In this document: one piece after another, positions 1-7,850 of the stretch
Layout: the number at the start of each line of letters is the position of its first letter
Position numbering within the stretch: position 1 is the stretch's first letter
Assembly: GCA_028866935.1 (NCBI GenBank)
Contig: JAGWHH010000004.1
Location: forward strand, 1 to 35,016
Length of the DNA: 35,016 nt
Direction of reading: 5' to 3'
Source of the DNA: Microcaldota archaeon
GTDB lineage: Archaea; Micrarchaeota; Micrarchaeia; Micrarchaeales; CABMGC01
Program-made: the position numbers and the translations under genes
Notes under the pieces: model-generated
The model's input: the letters and a program-made list of their open reading frames with translations, nothing else
What the model was told of the DNA's origin: nothing
The model's database searches: none

Positions 1-209
1 AGAGTCTTATTGTACATAAATTCAAGCATAAAGTTATATGTTCCTGGAGTCGCACTGCATCCTGAAGTGCTGAATGTAAGCTCTGTTGTGTTCTGGCCTG
101 TGATGCAGCCAAGTGTTGGGTTAGTGAAAGGTGTAGAGTTTGAAGAGCCGTAAGGTTTGAGTGTCTCAGGCCAGCGGTATGGGTAGTAATACTTACTTAA
201 ATTGATAAT
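1..209 (-). pseudogene. Start-less fragment of a surface-type protein, open at the left edge
   Basis: The minus strand is open from the stop codon at 210-212 to the left edge, about 69 codons. The translation is rich in Ser, Thr, Asn and Cys and includes NPTLGCITGQNTTELTFS and CSATPGTYNFMLEF. This resembles the secreted beta-rich domains of archaeal surface proteins; the membrane protein at 23537 has a similar GTYNFRF stretch. No ATG, GTG or TTG occurs in this frame before an ATG at 27-29, which lies within the homologous-looking part. The fragment therefore looks like a gene that has lost its 5' end, or one using a non-canonical start. The C-terminal part lies outside the window, so it may be longer than seen here. 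I do not recognise the family. Confidence 0.35.
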
Positions 210-221
210 TTATAATAAATT

Positions 222-245
222 GTTGATATTTCAACTTTTTGTTGA
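222..245. promoter_or_regulatory. Nested inverted repeat upstream of the heat-shock operon TATA box (putative operator)
   Basis: Three alternating 5-mers, GTTGA (222-226), TCAAC (231-235) and GTTGA (241-245), form two overlapping palindromes with spacers of 4 and 5 bases. They sit 14 bases upstream of the TATA box of an operon that starts with a winged-helix protein and continues with grpE-dnaK-dnaJ. The TCAAC-N5-GTTGA arm has the same geometry as the CTAAC-N5-GTTAG site described for Archaeoglobus HSR1. An operator or activator site for autoregulation is inferred. Confidence 0.45.
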
Positions 246-258
246 AAATAAACAAATA

Positions 259-266
259 TTTATATA
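259..266 (+). promoter_or_regulatory. TATA box of the HTH-grpE-dnaK-dnaJ operon
   Basis: The sequence TTTATATA is centred about 26 bases before the ATG at 289. That is the usual distance from an archaeal TATA box to the transcription start, so the mRNA is probably leaderless or nearly so. No Shine-Dalgarno-like sequence precedes the ATG, which agrees with this. Confidence 0.6.
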
Positions 267-288
267 TTAGTTAGGATATAATATAGTC

Positions 289-717
289 ATGTCCGTGGAG
301 GAAAAGATTGTATTGAGAACAGTTTCCAAGCCGGACAGTACAGACTTTGATGACCTGACAATCTGGTTCATAAAGGTATTTGGCCTTGATAGCAGGGAGA
401 ACCGAATTGAATCTGAGATGTTCAGGACAATAGTATCGAACAACACAGAAGGCAGGGGCGTTACAAGCAAGATGCTAAACAAGAAGCTTGACGTGCCAAG
501 GAGCACAGTTATATACCACCTCAATCGTTTCATTTATTCCGGGCTCGTGGTACGAAAGGGCAGGAAGTACTATCTGAGGTCTGAAGATATGCATAGCACC
601 ATAGAGGAGCTTCATGCGGACATTGAGCGTGAATTTAGCAGGATGATGCAGTTCGCAGACATGCTTGACAAATCATTTGAGGAAAAAGTTTATGCCAGAC
701 GAAGATCAAGAAAATAA
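289..717 (+). CDS. Winged-helix transcriptional regulator, probable heat-shock regulator
   Basis: This 142-residue protein has a winged helix-turn-helix at about residues 55-98. The recognition-helix region is VPRSTVIYHLNRFIYSGLVV and the wing is RKGRKYYLR. A charged helical C-terminal tail follows. It is the first gene of an operon with grpE, dnaK and dnaJ, and its 3' end overlaps grpE by 26 bases, so translation is probably coupled. By analogy with archaeal heat-shock regulators such as Phr and HSR1, it may repress or activate its own operon through the inverted repeat at 222-245. The HTH is visible; the role is inferred from position. The ATG at 289 lies at a leaderless distance from the TATA box. 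Confidence 0.75.
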   Translation: MSVEEKIVLRTVSKPDSTDFDDLTIWFIKVFGLDSRENRIESEMFRTIVSNNTEGRGVTSKMLNKKLDVPRSTVIYHLNRFIYSGLVVRKGRKYYLRSEDMHSTIEELHADIEREFSRMMQFADMLDKSFEEKVYARRRSRK

Positions 718-1249
718 GAAGGTAGAGGGCAAGCCGGAGAAGGCTCAGGCAGAGGAGTCCAAGGCCGAGCCTGAAGAGGGAGAGTCAGATCTTAAGGATA
801 GACTGCTTCGTCTTGCTGCAGAGTTCGACAATTACAAGAAGCGCGTTGCAAAGGACATTGCCAATTCAAAGGACATGGGAAGGGCCGATGCCGTATCAAA
901 GCTCCTGCCAACCCTTGATGAGTTTGAGCTTGCAATCAACTCTTTTGACAAGAAGGATGAACACATGAAAGGAATTTCATTGGTGTATTCAAACTTCCTG
1001 AATACGCTTAATGGATTAGGACTGAGGGAGATAGAGGCTGTGGGAAAATTTGATCCGTACAGGCATGAGATAATGCTTGCAAAACAGAGCAGCGAGGAAG
1101 ATGGCACGATAATAGAGGTAGTTCGAAAGGGATACATGCTCAATTCTGTAATGCTTCGACCAGCTTCGGTTATAGTTGCAAAAAACGAAGGGTCTGAAAA
1201 GAAAGATGAAGGAAAAGGTGACAAAGAAAATGATGATAAAAAAGGTTGA
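692..1249 (+). CDS. grpE: GrpE nucleotide-exchange factor
   Basis: GrpE releases ADP from DnaK and so drives its substrate cycle in the cytosol. The protein is 185 residues. It has an acidic, Lys/Glu-rich N-terminal segment (about 1-32), the long coiled-coil helix (LAAEFDNYKKRVAKDI at about 39-54) and the C-terminal beta domain with FDPYRHEIMLA and VVRKGYMLNSVMLRPASVIVA, the GrpE signature. I chose the ATG at 692, preceded by GAGG, over an in-frame TTG at 665. The gene lies between its regulator and dnaK. The C-terminal tail is again highly charged. Archaeal GrpE is generally considered to derive from bacteria together with DnaK. Confidence 0.93.
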   Translation: MPDEDQENKKVEGKPEKAQAEESKAEPEEGESDLKDRLLRLAAEFDNYKKRVAKDIANSKDMGRADAVSKLLPTLDEFELAINSFDKKDEHMKGISLVYSNFLNTLNGLGLREIEAVGKFDPYRHEIMLAKQSSEEDGTIIEVVRKGYMLNSVMLRPASVIVAKNEGSEKKDEGKGDKENDDKKG

Positions 1250-1254
1250 TATAA

Positions 1255-3096
1255 ATGCCAAAAATAATAGGTATTGATTTAGGAACAAGCAATAGCGCTG
1301 CGGCAGTGCTGGAAGGAGGGCGCCCTGTGCTGATACCCAGCGCAGAAGGCACATCGCTTTATGGAAAATCCTTCCCCAGTTATGTTGCCTTCACAAAAAG
1401 TGGGGATAGGATCATCGGTGAACCTGCAAAAAGGCAGGCAGTTGCAAACACCGAAGGCACGGTAAATGCTTTCAAGAGGAAGATGGGCACCGACTACAAG
1501 TACAAGATCTATGGAAAGGATTATACGCCACAGGAACTCTCGGCGATGCTTCTTCAGAAGATAAAGAAGGATGCTGAAACCTTCCTTGGTGAGGAAATAA
1601 AGGAGGCAGTAATTACAGTGCCTGCATACTTCAATGACAATCAGCGTCAGGCAACAAAGGACGCAGGTGAGATTGCAGGGCTTAAGGTTACACGTCTTGT
1701 GAACGAACCTACAGCTGCTGCGCTTGCTTATGGACTTGACAAAGCTGGGCGTGAGATGAAGATAATTGTATACGACTTCGGAGGAGGGACGCTTGATGTA
1801 ACTATCATGGAGTTCGGCAACGGGGTCTTTGAGGTAAAGTCAACAAGCGGGGATACGCAGCTTGGAGGAACTGATATGGACAACCTTCTTGTCAGCTTCC
1901 TGCTTAGTGAAGTTAAGAAGTCTACAATGGTAGATATATCAGGTGACAGGCAGGCAGTGCAGAGGCTTCATGAAGCTGCCGAAAAGGCAAAGATAGAGCT
2001 TTCAACAACCCTTGAGAGCGAGATAAGCCTTCCGTTCCTTACAATGGGGCCTGGAAACCAGCCAGTCCACTTCACTTACAAGCTTACGCGTGCAAAGCTT
2101 GAGGACATAGTGCTTCCCATAGTTGAAAGGACTGTAAAGCCAGTAACTCAGGCGCTTAAGGATGCGGGCCTTGAGCCAAATCAGGTAGACAAGGTGATAC
2201 TTGTGGGAGGGCCAACGCGTATGCCCATAGTGCAAAGATATGTGGAACAGCTGCTTGGCAAGAAGATAGAGCGTGGAGTAGACCCGATGGAGGCTGTTGC
2301 ATTTGGTGCAGCGATCCAGGCAGGAGTGCTTACAGGAGAGGTAAAGGACATCGTCTTGCTTGACGTGACTCCGCTATCCCTTGGTCTTGAGACGCTTGGA
2401 GGGGTGATGACTAAACTGATAGACAGGAATACTACAATACCAATAAAGAAGACACAGGTCTTTACAACTGCTGAGGACAACCAGCCTGCAGTTGACATAC
2501 ACATACTGCAGGGTGAAAGACCTCTTGCAAAGGACAATGTGGAGCTTGGAAGGTTTGAGCTTACCGACCTTCCGCCTGCAAGGCGTGGAGTCCCACAGGT
2601 AGAGGTAACGTTTGATATCGATGCAAACGGAATACTGCATGTCAATGCAAAGGACAAGGCAACTGGAAAGCAGCAGTCGATAGAGGTAATTGCGCCAAAC
2701 AAGATGAGCAAGGATGATCTTGATAAGAAGGTAAAGGAAGCCGAGCAGTACGCGGAAGAGGACAAGAAGACTCTTGACAAGATACAGGTAAAGAATGAGG
2801 CTGAGGCACTTTTGTACAATACCGAAAGGACATTGAAAACATATAAGGAGAAGATACCAAAGGAGGTGTATGATAAGATAGATGCCTCGAAGAATGACCT
2901 GCAGGCAGCGGTTAAGAGCGATGATCCCCAGAAGATATCTGACAGCCTAAGCAAGCTCAAGGAAAACCTTGAGGAAATAGGCGCCAGCATGTATGGAAAA
3001 GGAGGACAGAGTGGGCCTGAAGGAGGAGAGCCTGGAGGCGCGGCGGGGCCACAAGGACCTGACCCAAGCGCTGCTGGAGCAAGCGGCAATATGTAA
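1255..3096 (+). CDS. dnaK: Molecular chaperone DnaK (Hsp70)
   Basis: DnaK is the ATP-dependent chaperone that binds exposed hydrophobic segments, assisted by DnaJ and GrpE. The 613-residue protein has the actin-like ATPase domain with phosphate 1 motif [13 protein letters not shown] near the N-terminus, [12 protein letters not shown] (about 172-183) and [10 protein letters not shown] (about 321-330). The substrate-binding domain follows ([16 protein letters not shown]) and then the helical lid. The C-terminal tail is Gly/Pro-rich and lacks the EEVD of eukaryotic cytosolic Hsp70. Its length is normal for the family. It starts 5 bases after grpE and ends 12 bases before dnaJ, which fits a single transcript. 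Confidence 0.98.
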   Translation: MPKIIGIDLGTSNSAAAVLEGGRPVLIPSAEGTSLYGKSFPSYVAFTKSGDRIIGEPAKRQAVANTEGTVNAFKRKMGTDYKYKIYGKDYTPQELSAMLLQKIKKDAETFLGEEIKEAVITVPAYFNDNQRQATKDAGEIAGLKVTRLVNEPTAAALAYGLDKAGREMKIIVYDFGGGTLDVTIMEFGNGVFEVKSTSGDTQLGGTDMDNLLVSFLLSEVKKSTMVDISGDRQAVQRLHEAAEKAKIELSTTLESEISLPFLTMGPGNQPVHFTYKLTRAKLEDIVLPIVERTVKPVTQALKDAGLEPNQVDKVILVGGPTRMPIVQRYVEQLLGKKIERGVDPMEAVAFGAAIQAGVLTGEVKDIVLLDVTPLSLGLETLGGVMTKLIDRNTTIPIKKTQVFTTAEDNQPAVDIHILQGERPLAKDNVELGRFELTDLPPARRGVPQVEVTFDIDANGILHVNAKDKATGKQQSIEVIAPNKMSKDDLDKKVKEAEQYAEEDKKTLDKIQVKNEAEALLYNTERTLKTYKEKIPKEVYDKIDASKNDLQAAVKSDDPQKISDSLSKLKENLEEIGASMYGKGGQSGPEGGEPGGAAGPQGPDPSAAGASGNM

Positions 3097-3108
3097 ATAG
3101 TGTAACAA

Positions 3109-3855
3109 ATGGCCAAAGATTACTATGAAATCCTTGGGGTGCCAAGGAATGCGACATCGGACCAGATAAAGAAGGCCTACCGCGAGCTGGCACTAAAGCT
3201 CCATCCGGACAGGAACAAGGACCCAAAGGCCACTGAGCACTTCAAGGAAATAAATGAGGCCTATGCGGTGCTTGGCGATGAGAAGAAGAGGAAGCAGTAC
3301 GACTCGTTTGGAGCGGAAGGCTTTGGCCAGAGATTTACATCAGATGACATTTTCAGGGGCTCGAACGTTGAAGACTTGCTGCGTGAAATGGGCATAAACT
3401 TCAACTTCGGTTTTGATGATGAAGGCAGTGCGTTTGGAGGATCTGGAGGGCCTTTTCAAGGTTTCCAGCAGCAGGCCCAGGAGCAGACAGGAGTATCACT
3501 TAACTTGTCATTTGATGACATAGAGCGCGGGATGGACCGCGAGTTTACAGTGCAGCGCTACAAGAAATGCAAGAACTGCGGCGGCAGTGGAGGAGAGCCC
3601 GGCTCAAAACAGGTCAAGTGCGCAGCGTGCAACGGTAGCGGAAGAAGGCGCATACAGCAGAACTCCATGTTCGGAAGGTTTGAAATGATCTCTACGTGCG
3701 ATAGGTGCGCAGGAAGGGGCAGGACCTTTGAGAGGATATGCCATGTTTGCGATGGGAATGGGCGCACCATAGTTTCAGAGAGGTTCAGGGTAAAGGTGGA
3801 GAAATCCGAATCTACAGGAGAGAAGGATCCAAGGAGAAGGTTTGGAGTTTTCTAA
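3109..3855 (+). CDS. dnaJ: DnaJ (Hsp40), short form without the C-terminal substrate domains
   Basis: DnaJ delivers substrates to DnaK and stimulates its ATPase. The 248-residue protein starts with a J domain (about 4-66) carrying the HPD motif at 32-34. A short Gly/Phe region follows, then four CxxCxGxG zinc repeats at about 154-218 ([32 protein letters not shown]). The ORF ends 30 residues after the last repeat. Typical type I DnaJ has about 370-380 residues with two further beta domains and a dimerisation helix. Downstream there is no room for them: the next gene, on the opposite strand, ends 22 bases later. The product is therefore truncated, either by an old mutation or as a lineage-specific short form. 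Confidence 0.9.
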   Translation: MAKDYYEILGVPRNATSDQIKKAYRELALKLHPDRNKDPKATEHFKEINEAYAVLGDEKKRKQYDSFGAEGFGQRFTSDDIFRGSNVEDLLREMGINFNFGFDDEGSAFGGSGGPFQGFQQQAQEQTGVSLNLSFDDIERGMDREFTVQRYKKCKNCGGSGGEPGSKQVKCAACNGSGRRRIQQNSMFGRFEMISTCDRCAGRGRTFERICHVCDGNGRTIVSERFRVKVEKSESTGEKDPRRRFGVF

Positions 3856-3876
3856 TTAGCAGCACTCGCATTAGCA

Positions 3877-4143
3877 TTAAGGCGAAGCTATTACGCTCTG
3901 GTTGTTTGTGACGTTGTAGTCCTGCTGGTTTGAGACGTTTGTAAGATTACTGTAGTTGTTGGCCGTGCCTTGAGGTATAGTATTGTTTGAGTTGCTAACG
4001 CCCTGCGTTGTTGCTGGCTGCGCTGTTGTCGCGCTGCCTTGAGTTTTTGCTGGCTGGCTGGCGTGTGGGATCATAATTACTACCACTGCCACTAGGACTA
4101 TTATTACGATTATTGCCAATGCTGCTATTTTTGCGTCTACCAT
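3877..4143 (-). CDS. Small one-pass membrane protein with an Asn/Thr/Gln-rich outside tail
   Basis: This 88-residue protein has one N-terminal membrane segment (AKIAALAIIVIIVLVAVVVI, about residues 4-23). The remainder is low-complexity and rich in Ser, Thr, Asn and Gln, with several N-x-S/T sequons. The ATG at 4143 is preceded by GTGATTTT, the same ribosome binding site seen before the PRC-barrel gene. A longer form from an in-frame ATG at 4176 would overlap the upstream gene and is less likely. The gene follows the secreted protein at 4148-5341 with a gap of 4 bases, so the two are probably co-expressed and may function together at the cell surface. I do not recognise the family. Confidence 0.7.
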   Translation of the reverse strand: MVDAKIAALAIIVIIVLVAVVVIMIPHASQPAKTQGSATTAQPATTQGVSNSNNTIPQGTANNYSNLTNVSNQQDYNVTNNQSVIASP

Positions 4144-4147
4144 AAAA

Positions 4148-5341
4148 TCACTTTGTTGATGCAGAGGCCGAACCACTTGACTTGATGCGGATATGGCCTA
4201 TAATCATAGATGCGTTCTTGAGGTTGCCCCATATTGTTTCTGACTGGCTGCCCTGATATTGGGCAGTTCCAACAAGTTGGAGCGTGCTTGATGCGCTGTT
4301 GATGTCATTTTGTGCCTCTGTAGTGTATACAGTCTGGTTTGCAGACAGGTTCAGTGTCTCTATCTTGCTTAGTATTGCCTGGAGCTTATCATCGCTGAAC
4401 TTTGCAGCAAGGTGGTAGTTAATGCCGGTCTTGCATCCGTTAAACAGGCAGTATGTGTTTATTGCCTTTGCGATCTGGCTTGTGTTGGTTGCTGAAGTCA
4501 TTGCATTCTGGAATGGGAGTATTATTGTTGCGTTTGCCCCGTTAAGGGTTGCGTTTATGCTTGCAGTTGCAATTCCCCTGCTTGAAAGTGTTGTGACTTG
4601 AATCTCATATTTCGCCATCTCGTTTTGGTAGTACTGGAGCTTCTCCTGCTCGAGATTCTTAAGAGCGTCTACAGAACAGCTCTGGTAGATGCTTGCTGCG
4701 CTGTTGTACTGCGTCCTGAGGGCCTTCCTTGTTGTCTGGTTCGTAATGGACTTGAGCGCGCTCTTTGCGCCTGAATTTGCAGTCTTGAATTCTGGGTTGT
4801 ATGTAGATGATATGTAGGCATGGAATGCTGTGGAGTTGTTGCTGGCCTCATAAGAATGAAGTTGTAAGGAGTCCTGCTGGAGCGCTGTTATCAGTGGGTT
4901 TAATGTTGAGCTCTCGTTTGGAGCTGCTGCAATTATATTGTTAAGGAAGGATACTGTGAAATTGACTTGGCAGGATATGTGGGAGTATTGTGAGTTAATG
5001 GCCTGGCTCGTAAGCTTTGCATTTGCTGAAGAAAGAGCCTGGATTGAGGCGTGCACGTTTGCGCTTGTAACTGTTGGGTTTGCGCCTCCTGATGAAACGC
5101 CAACTACAGAAGTAGAAGTTGTAGACAGGTTATGTGAACCCGTGTGATGGCCTGATGTGCTGTTTGACGTGGATCCTGATGCTGACCCTGAAATGTTTGT
5201 TGAAGTAGTAACTGTTGCGCTGTGGTTCGTCAGTATGTTAGCCGATACTGCTGTAGTGGAATTTATTGACATCTGCGCGGCAAAGGCTATTGCACTAATC
5301 ATTACAAGCGCTATTGCTGCATGTAGTATTTTTTGTGACAT
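4148..5341 (-). CDS. Secreted Ser/Thr/Asn-rich protein of unknown function
   Basis: This 397-residue protein has a signal-peptide-like N-terminus (ILHAAIALVMISAIAFA, about 5-21, ending in a plausible signal peptidase site). A linker of about 75 residues follows that is almost entirely Ser, Thr, Asn, Gly and Val, with many N-x-S/T sequons. The rest is a mostly helical Ala/Gln/Ser-rich region with four Cys residues. No enzymatic motif is visible. It reads as a cell-surface or exported protein that may be heavily glycosylated. It is the first gene of a two-gene minus-strand unit with the small membrane protein at 3877. Its promoter is shared, divergently, with the histone gene. Confidence 0.75.
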   Translation of the reverse strand: MSQKILHAAIALVMISAIAFAAQMSINSTTAVSANILTNHSATVTTSTNISGSASGSTSNSTSGHHTGSHNLSTTSTSVVGVSSGGANPTVTSANVHASIQALSSANAKLTSQAINSQYSHISCQVNFTVSFLNNIIAAAPNESSTLNPLITALQQDSLQLHSYEASNNSTAFHAYISSTYNPEFKTANSGAKSALKSITNQTTRKALRTQYNSAASIYQSCSVDALKNLEQEKLQYYQNEMAKYEIQVTTLSSRGIATASINATLNGANATIILPFQNAMTSATNTSQIAKAINTYCLFNGCKTGINYHLAAKFSDDKLQAILSKIETLNLSANQTVYTTEAQNDINSASSTLQLVGTAQYQGSQSETIWGNLKNASMIIGHIRIKSSGSASASTK

Positions 5342-5380
5342 TCAACCGACCAATAATAGATCATATCTTGGGGATGAATG

Positions 5381-5396
5381 TTTATATATTTATATT
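5381..5396. promoter_or_regulatory. Divergent TATA region for the secreted-protein gene and the histone gene
   Basis: The A/T-only run TTTATATATTTATATT lies between the minus-strand start at 5341 and the plus-strand histone start at 5470. It can be read as a TATA box in both directions. On the minus strand it predicts a leader of about 20 bases. Confidence 0.5.
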
Positions 5397-5469
5397 TATT
5401 GCACGCTAATATCTTCTTGTGATGAATTCAAAGTCTGATTTATGATGACGATCTTGAGTGCTGATTTGT

Positions 5470-5679
5470 TTGGCAACGATATCTAGGAGCGCCATAAAGG
5501 AGCTCATAAAGAAGAAGTTCAAGGCGAACATTACCAAGAATGGGGTGGATGAGCTTGCCAGGATTCTTGAGCTGGAGGCCAAGCGGATATCCTCCTTTGC
5601 GGTTCAGAACGCAAAGAGGAGCAAGAGGGACAAGGTTACAAGGTCTGATATAAGGCAGTATGCCATAAAGGGTAAGTAG
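5470..5679 (+). CDS. Archaeal histone
   Basis: This small histone-fold protein compacts and wraps DNA as dimers or longer multimers. It has the three-helix pattern: a short first helix (SRSAIKELIKKKF), a long central helix (VDELARILELEAKRISSFAV) and a terminal VTRSDIRQYAI, the counterpart of the V-K-x-x-D-I motif of archaeal histones. From the TTG at 5470 it has 69 residues, the usual size, starting M-A-T-I-S. An in-frame GTG at 5458 is possible and would add four residues. The TTG is preceded by a TGATTT ribosome binding site. Two small genes follow closely on the same strand. Confidence 0.88.
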   Translation: MATISRSAIKELIKKKFKANITKNGVDELARILELEAKRISSFAVQNAKRSKRDKVTRSDIRQYAIKGK

Positions 5680-5719
5680 CACGGACAGCCTTACCATTTA
5701 CAAGAGCCCTGATGGAAGG

Positions 5720-6232
5720 ATGCGTACTGATTTTTATGAAAGGAATGGGAAGAGGTTCTGCGTTGGAGAGCAGATCTTGAAAGGCTCACTTATTACTGAG
5801 TTTAATGAGAGGGGTGAAGTTGCAGTCCAGATACACTCCAAGACCATAGGGCTTAATGAAATGCTAAATCTTTACTTTGTGGGGTATAAGTTGAAGGTAA
5901 CTGATGTTGCCGCCTATACTAGCGTTGCAATAAATACAAAATGCGCATCGTGCAAACTCGTTGGGCTTGAAAGGGAGCTTGACAAGACCCATCCATCAAA
6001 GATAACGAATGTTCCGGTGCTTCCTATATTCGTATGCAAGAATTGCGGGCAGAGGCATTACTCCCTTACGGATGAATACCTAAGGTACATGGTTACTTCA
6101 AACAAAGGCCTTTTTGAGCAGGAGGAAATGAAGGCTGTTGAGGAAAAGCCTGAGGAAACAATGACAACCATAAAGGAGTACATAATAAGAATTTTCGCTT
6201 CTAAGAAGATTAGCAGGGTAACTATGGAGTGA
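5720..6232 (+). CDS. Unknown protein with two CxxC pairs (probable zinc-binding domain)
   Basis: This 170-residue protein is not recognised. It has a beta-rich N-terminal half (1-70) and two Cys pairs, CASC (75-78) and CKNC (106-109), with His113 four residues on. That spacing suits a zinc ribbon or zinc knuckle with a 27-residue insert. The last 45 residues are charged and helical. It lies 40 bases after the histone gene and 4 bases before the PRC-barrel gene, so the three are probably one transcript. The reading frame stays open upstream of the ATG to 5669 without a standard start codon and reads like protein (TIYKSPDGR), so a non-standard upstream start is conceivable. A nucleic-acid-linked role is only a guess from context. 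Confidence 0.7.
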   Translation: MRTDFYERNGKRFCVGEQILKGSLITEFNERGEVAVQIHSKTIGLNEMLNLYFVGYKLKVTDVAAYTSVAINTKCASCKLVGLERELDKTHPSKITNVPVLPIFVCKNCGQRHYSLTDEYLRYMVTSNKGLFEQEEMKAVEEKPEETMTTIKEYIIRIFASKKISRVTME

Positions 6233-6236
6233 TTTT

Positions 6237-6479
6237 ATGGTAGTAAGCATATCTGAACTTTATGGGAAGCGCATAATAACGCTTGGAGGAAGGATTATAG
6301 GCAATGTAAAAGGAGTGATGCTGAACTTTGAGACAGGAGAGGTGTCTCATCTTCTTCTTGATGATGCAGATAAGCTTATGAGGAGCTCAAACCTCAGGAG
6401 CGACTTCATAAAGAACAGCGTAGCATTCAAGAGGGTCAGGAAGGTAACTGACACTATTGTAGTAAGTGACAAGGAGTAG
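6237..6479 (+). CDS. PRC-barrel domain protein
   Basis: This 80-residue protein consists of a single PRC-barrel, the small beta-barrel found in photosynthetic reaction centre H subunits, RimM and many archaeal stand-alone proteins. Diagnostic stretches are ISELYGKRIITLGGRIIGNV and GVMLNFETGEVSHLLLD, followed by VAFKRVRKVTDTIVV. Stand-alone archaeal PRC-barrel proteins have been linked to RNA metabolism and cell division, but this one cannot be assigned more closely. The ATG is preceded by GTGATTTT. It is the last gene of the histone cluster. Confidence 0.85.
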   Translation: MVVSISELYGKRIITLGGRIIGNVKGVMLNFETGEVSHLLLDDADKLMRSSNLRSDFIKNSVAFKRVRKVTDTIVVSDKE

Positions 6480-6481
6480 CT

Positions 6482-6690
<209 letters not shown>

Positions 6691-6763
6691 CTGTTTCTCC
6701 TTTGAAGGCTTCGTGGTGACTGCCTCTGAATACTGTATGCAAATAGTCTCCTTTTGGATCAGC

Positions 6764-7198
6764 TTAAATGGGCTTTCTTAGGGCTATGGCCTGCGCATGT
6801 AAGCTTGCATTGTAATCCCCAACTATATGCAGCCTTCTGCGGTAATTCAATTTTACAATATATGCAGTAAGTTGGTTATTTCCGGGATAGAATGATGCCT
6901 TTTTCTCTACAGGCAGCTTATCGAACTCCTCCTTTGTTACCTTATTGAAAACCTCTTCTGTAGTACTTCCTTCCCTTATCTCGTAGTGGCCCTCTAACTT
7001 TGTACCTTTATCTGCAAGCCAGATATGCTTGCCTTCAAGCCTTGACATTACCTCAGGATTTGTTGCCAGCTCCTTGAGAGTTATTACACTGCCGCAGTGT
7101 TCCTTGGCAAATCTCTCAGTCTCACTGAAACTCGCTGGCTGAAAATGTACTTCGTATATATGATGTTCTTCTTTTGGGGTTCGTATTCTTGTGTTCAT
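6764..7198 (-). CDS. Unknown protein, paralogous family member B
   Basis: This 144-residue soluble protein has no recognised domain. It shares a pattern with the proteins at 7195-7770 and 27883-28587: an N-terminal leucine-rich helix (ITLKELATNPEVMSRLEG), a strand (KHIWLAD), GHYEI, then EEFDKLPVEKKASFYPG, and a C-terminal strand (RRLHIVGDYN). It is the shortest member and has little beyond the shared core. Its ATG overlaps the stop of the preceding paralogue by 4 bases (ATGA), so the two are translationally coupled and probably arose by tandem duplication. No catalytic residues stand out; a binding or structural role is possible. Confidence 0.75.
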   Translation of the reverse strand: MNTRIRTPKEEHHIYEVHFQPASFSETERFAKEHCGSVITLKELATNPEVMSRLEGKHIWLADKGTKLEGHYEIREGSTTEEVFNKVTKEEFDKLPVEKKASFYPGNNQLTAYIVKLNYRRRLHIVGDYNASLHAQAIALRKPI

Positions 7199-7770
7199 TC
7201 AACCACAGATAAATTTGTACTTGCTGCGTGCCTATCTCTTCTAAGTATTGAAACGTGTTTTGCCGTATCTGTTTGACGATCCATAAGCGTTCTCTTCATT
7301 ACGACTATTGGCGCTTCGCGAATGACCTTTGCGCCGCTTATCAGTACATGCTTCTCATTGAATCCGTTCCCATAAATGCAAGCCTTCAGGGCCATGGGGC
7401 CGCTGCAGAACTGCGCTCTTTGGGCAAAAGGCAACTGCAGCCATTCCTCCTTGTGCATCTGTTCGAATGCAGTTGGACCTTCGTGGTTTATTTTGTATGT
7501 TCCGCTCCTTTCGGTCCCTGTGCCGTTAATGTAGAACCATACATTCCCAAACTTTTCGAAATATTCAATCTCCTTGAGCTCATCGGCATGAAGATTGATG
7601 AATACAGGCACATCACTTAGGTTTAGCAGCCTTGCGCCATTCCTACGTGCAATGTCGTTTGATAAGGCTACATTGAAATGTGTGCCTAGCGGCAATGCAG
7701 CGAATATCTCGAATCCGTGCTGGCGCTTTTGTGCATTCTCAGCGTTTGCAAAATGTGGTCTTCTGAACAT
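7195..7770 (-). CDS. Unknown protein, paralogous family member A
   Basis: This 191-residue protein is related to the neighbouring gene at 6764 and to 27883-28587. The clearest shared stretch is SGTYKINHEG, EEWLQLPFAQRAQFCSG and KHVLISGAK, ending in an APIVVMKR strand. The first 25 residues are basic and differ between members. A TATA box at 7797-7809 gives a short leader, so this is the first gene of a two-gene unit. No signal peptide, membrane segment or enzymatic motif is seen. I do not recognise the family, which may be restricted to this lineage. Confidence 0.75.
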   Translation of the reverse strand: MFRRPHFANAENAQKRQHGFEIFAALPLGTHFNVALSNDIARRNGARLLNLSDVPVFINLHADELKEIEYFEKFGNVWFYINGTGTERSGTYKINHEGPTAFEQMHKEEWLQLPFAQRAQFCSGPMALKACIYGNGFNEKHVLISGAKVIREAPIVVMKRTLMDRQTDTAKHVSILRRDRHAASTNLSVVE

Positions 7771-7796
7771 ATAAACGTAGAAATAGGGATTTGGTC

Positions 7797-7809
7797 TGGT
7801 ATATAAAAC
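7797..7809 (-). promoter_or_regulatory. TATA box for the paralogue A-B unit
   Basis: On the minus strand the sequence TGTTTTATATACC lies about 30 bases upstream of the ATG at 7770. The expected transcription start leaves a leader of only a few bases. Confidence 0.45.
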
Positions 7810-7850
7810 ACGCAGGCTCTGCTTATTTCCCTGCAGTACATTTTGAAGGA

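Noticed and set aside
2181-3116. 311-codon frame on the minus strand opposite dnaK
   Set aside because: It lies wholly antisense to the substrate domain of DnaK, is Ser/Pro/Cys-rich without any domain pattern, and is a shadow of dnaK codon use.
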